Notes under the pieces: model-generated
Told to the model about the DNA's origin: nothing
Seen by the model: the letters and a program-made list of their open reading frames with translations, nothing else
The model's database searches: none
In this document: positions 4,572 to 5,574 of the stretch, in pieces
Numbering within the stretch: position 1 is the first letter of the stretch
Layout of the letters: the number at the start of each line of letters is the position of its first letter
Position numbers and translations under genes: made by a program
Source: Hyphomicrobiales bacterium
GTDB taxonomy: Bacteria > Pseudomonadota > Alphaproteobacteria > Rhizobiales > Aestuariivirgaceae
NCBI GenBank assembly: GCA_027031305.1
Contig: JALVRJ010000147.1
Location: 1-5,574, forward strand
Direction of reading: 5' to 3'
DNA: 5,574 nt

Positions 4572-5574
4572 TCACAGGCTTCTGATGCGCGGTTGTGGCA
4601 GCGGGTGCATGAGGGCGGTGATTGCCCAGACGAGGGCATCGGCGCGGTCGGGACTGGCGCCATGCTCGATGATGCGCTCGAAATCCACCAGCTGATCCTC
4701 CAGCTCAGGCATGGCGCCGGCATGGTGCACCCTGCCCTGCTCATACAATGCCGCCACCGGCTCGGCGCGCACGGCCTTGCCGCGGCTGGCGCGCACGGGC
4801 TTCATGGGCACGTCCGGTGCCAGTTGCCGGATGATGGCCTCCACCATGTCACCGCCCTGGTTCACCTCGGCCACGATGCGGTCGGCCTCGTGCCGCTGAT
4901 ACGCCGCCAGCGCCGCGCGCGCCCAGGTCAGCGGCGCGGCGTTTTCCACGCTGGCGTCTTCCAGCACGTAGAAGCGCCCGTCCGCCGCGCGCCCTGCCAC
5001 CACGATGCCGCAGCAGGAGCCTTGCGCGCCGGCGGAAGCAGGCGGATCGACGGCCACCACCACGCGCTCCAATGGCGGCACCTGATTGGGCCGCACCCTG
5101 CCCGCCTCGATGGCGGCACGGGCGAAAAGGCCGTCCGGCGCATCGTCGATGAACTCGCCGTCAAGCTCCTGCCGGCCCAGGCGGGTGCCGGCATAGCGCG
5201 CCTGCATGGCCTCGATGAAACCGGCGCCGAGGTTGGCGGCGTTGTCCGTGGTCTTCGCGTGCGACCGCCACACCTCCGGATCGTCCAGCAGGCGGCGGAT
5301 CAGCGGTGTCGGCGCGGGTGTGGTGGTGGCCAGCACGCGCGGATGTTCCCCCAGCCGCAGCCCCATCATCAGCATGTCCCAGACCTGTTCGCTTTTCTTC
5401 CAGCGCCCGATTTCGTCGCACCAGGCCAGGTGAAATTGCGGGCCGCGTAGGCTGTCCGGCTCGTCCGCCGAGAACAGTTGCGCCAGCGTGCCAGACGGCC
5501 AGCGCACCTGGCGTTTCGATGGCTCGAAGGCGGGGCGCAGGCCGCTTGGCCAATTCAATGTCAGCAGGCCGGAA
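4572..5574 (-). CDS. Terminase large subunit, N-terminus outside window
   Basis: This is the DNA-packaging motor ATPase and headful or cos nuclease that docks on the portal. The frame is open through the right edge, and the first 16 bases inside the window continue it. A TTG at 5558 is therefore an internal Leu codon, not the start. The Walker A part of the ATPase lies outside. Numbering from 5558: the RGPQFHLAWCDE segment (38-49) is Walker B with D48 and E49; ATTTP (77-81) is the coupling motif. The RNase H-like nuclease follows with VVVAVDP (167-172, D171), VAEVNQGGDM (229-238, E231) and SPDRADALVWA (302-312, D304/D307). The motif wording is closest to GTA-type terminases. The protein ends at the TGA at 4574-4572. 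The portal gene, its usual neighbour, is displaced by about 750 bp by the MNT/HEPN pair. Confidence 0.95.
   Translation of the reverse strand, partial: SGLLTLNWPSGLRPAFEPSKRQVRWPSGTLAQLFSADEPDSLRGPQFHLAWCDEIGRWKKSEQVWDMLMMGLRLGEHPRVLATTTPAPTPLIRRLLDDPEVWRSHAKTTDNAANLGAGFIEAMQARYAGTRLGRQELDGEFIDDAPDGLFARAAIEAGRVRPNQVPPLERVVVAVDPPASAGAQGSCCGIVVAGRAADGRFYVLEDASVENAAPLTWARAALAAYQRHEADRIVAEVNQGGDMVEAIIRQLAPDVPMKPVRASRGKAVRAEPVAALYEQGRVHHAGAMPELEDQLVDFERIIEHGASPDRADALVWAITALMHPLPQPRIRSL

Larger units (their letters stand above)
1..5574 (-). mobile_element. Prophage or GTA-like packaging/head gene cluster (partial)
   Basis: Terminase, portal, prohead protease and major capsid genes appear in the canonical order on one strand, which defines the head module of an HK97-type tailed phage. 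The terminase and capsid are closest to the type used by alphaproteobacterial gene transfer agents and related prophages. The module runs off both window edges. Two pairs of non-structural genes sit between the structural genes, which is more usual for an active or recent prophage than for a strongly conserved GTA cluster. Integrase, repressor, tail and lysis genes are not in the window, so prophage, GTA and remnant cannot be told apart here. No attachment site is visible. Confidence 0.8.

Noticed and set aside
4535..4744. A 70-codon N-terminal extension of the nucleotidyltransferase starting at 4744.
   Set aside because: The extension overlaps the terminase C-terminus in another frame, has Ser/Pro/Trp/Cys-rich non-coding character, and the family fold begins after 4534.
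4563..5450. A 295-codon open frame on the plus strand.
   Set aside because: It is the antisense shadow of the terminase gene, with His/Ala/Gly-rich low-complexity translation.
5556..5558. TTG as start codon of the terminase.
   Set aside because: The frame continues through the window edge, and the Walker A part of the ATPase must lie upstream, so this is an internal leucine codon.

Overview
The window is the packaging and head-assembly part of a tailed-phage-type gene cluster, a prophage or gene-transfer-agent (GTA)-like locus, in a high-GC bacterium. All recognised genes lie on the minus strand, so transcription runs from high to low coordinates. The large terminase, HK97-type portal, short U35-type prohead protease and HK97-type capsid most resemble the alphaproteobacterial GTA/GTA-like prophage lineage. 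An alphaproteobacterial host is therefore likely, though this rests on remembered family resemblance, not a search.

Layout in the direction of transcription: large terminase subunit (4572-5574, 5' part outside the window); a nucleotidyltransferase of the MNT family (4211-4534) with a HEPN/HepT-like partner (3830-4195); portal protein (2533-3786); a 67-residue charged protein (2221-2424) followed by a 207-residue protein with ADP-ribosyltransferase-like motifs (1582-2205); prohead protease (1048-1533); major capsid protein (1-1027, C-terminus outside the window). The capsid frame is open to the left edge with no stop inside the window, so an ORF caller that needs complete frames would miss it.

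The backbone genes follow the standard order: terminase packages DNA through the portal, and the protease matures the capsid after its N-terminal scaffold-like region has directed assembly. Two accessory gene pairs interrupt this order, one between terminase and portal and one between portal and protease. Each is less GC-rich than the structural genes by eye, and each is preceded by a sigma70-like promoter matching consensus at 5/6 + 5/6 positions with a 17-bp spacer. Each pair has 15 nt between its two genes. The first is a recognisable HEPN/MNT toxin-antitoxin-type module whose promoter would give a nearly leaderless mRNA. The second is unrecognised as a pair. Its promoter is overlapped by two inverted repeats, as expected of an autoregulated toxin-antitoxin operon, and its second gene looks ART/PARP-like. 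It is the best candidate here for an undescribed toxin-antitoxin or phage-defence system.

No tRNA, rRNA, CRISPR array, insertion sequence or convincing terminator was seen. No intergenic stretch exceeds about 110 bases.
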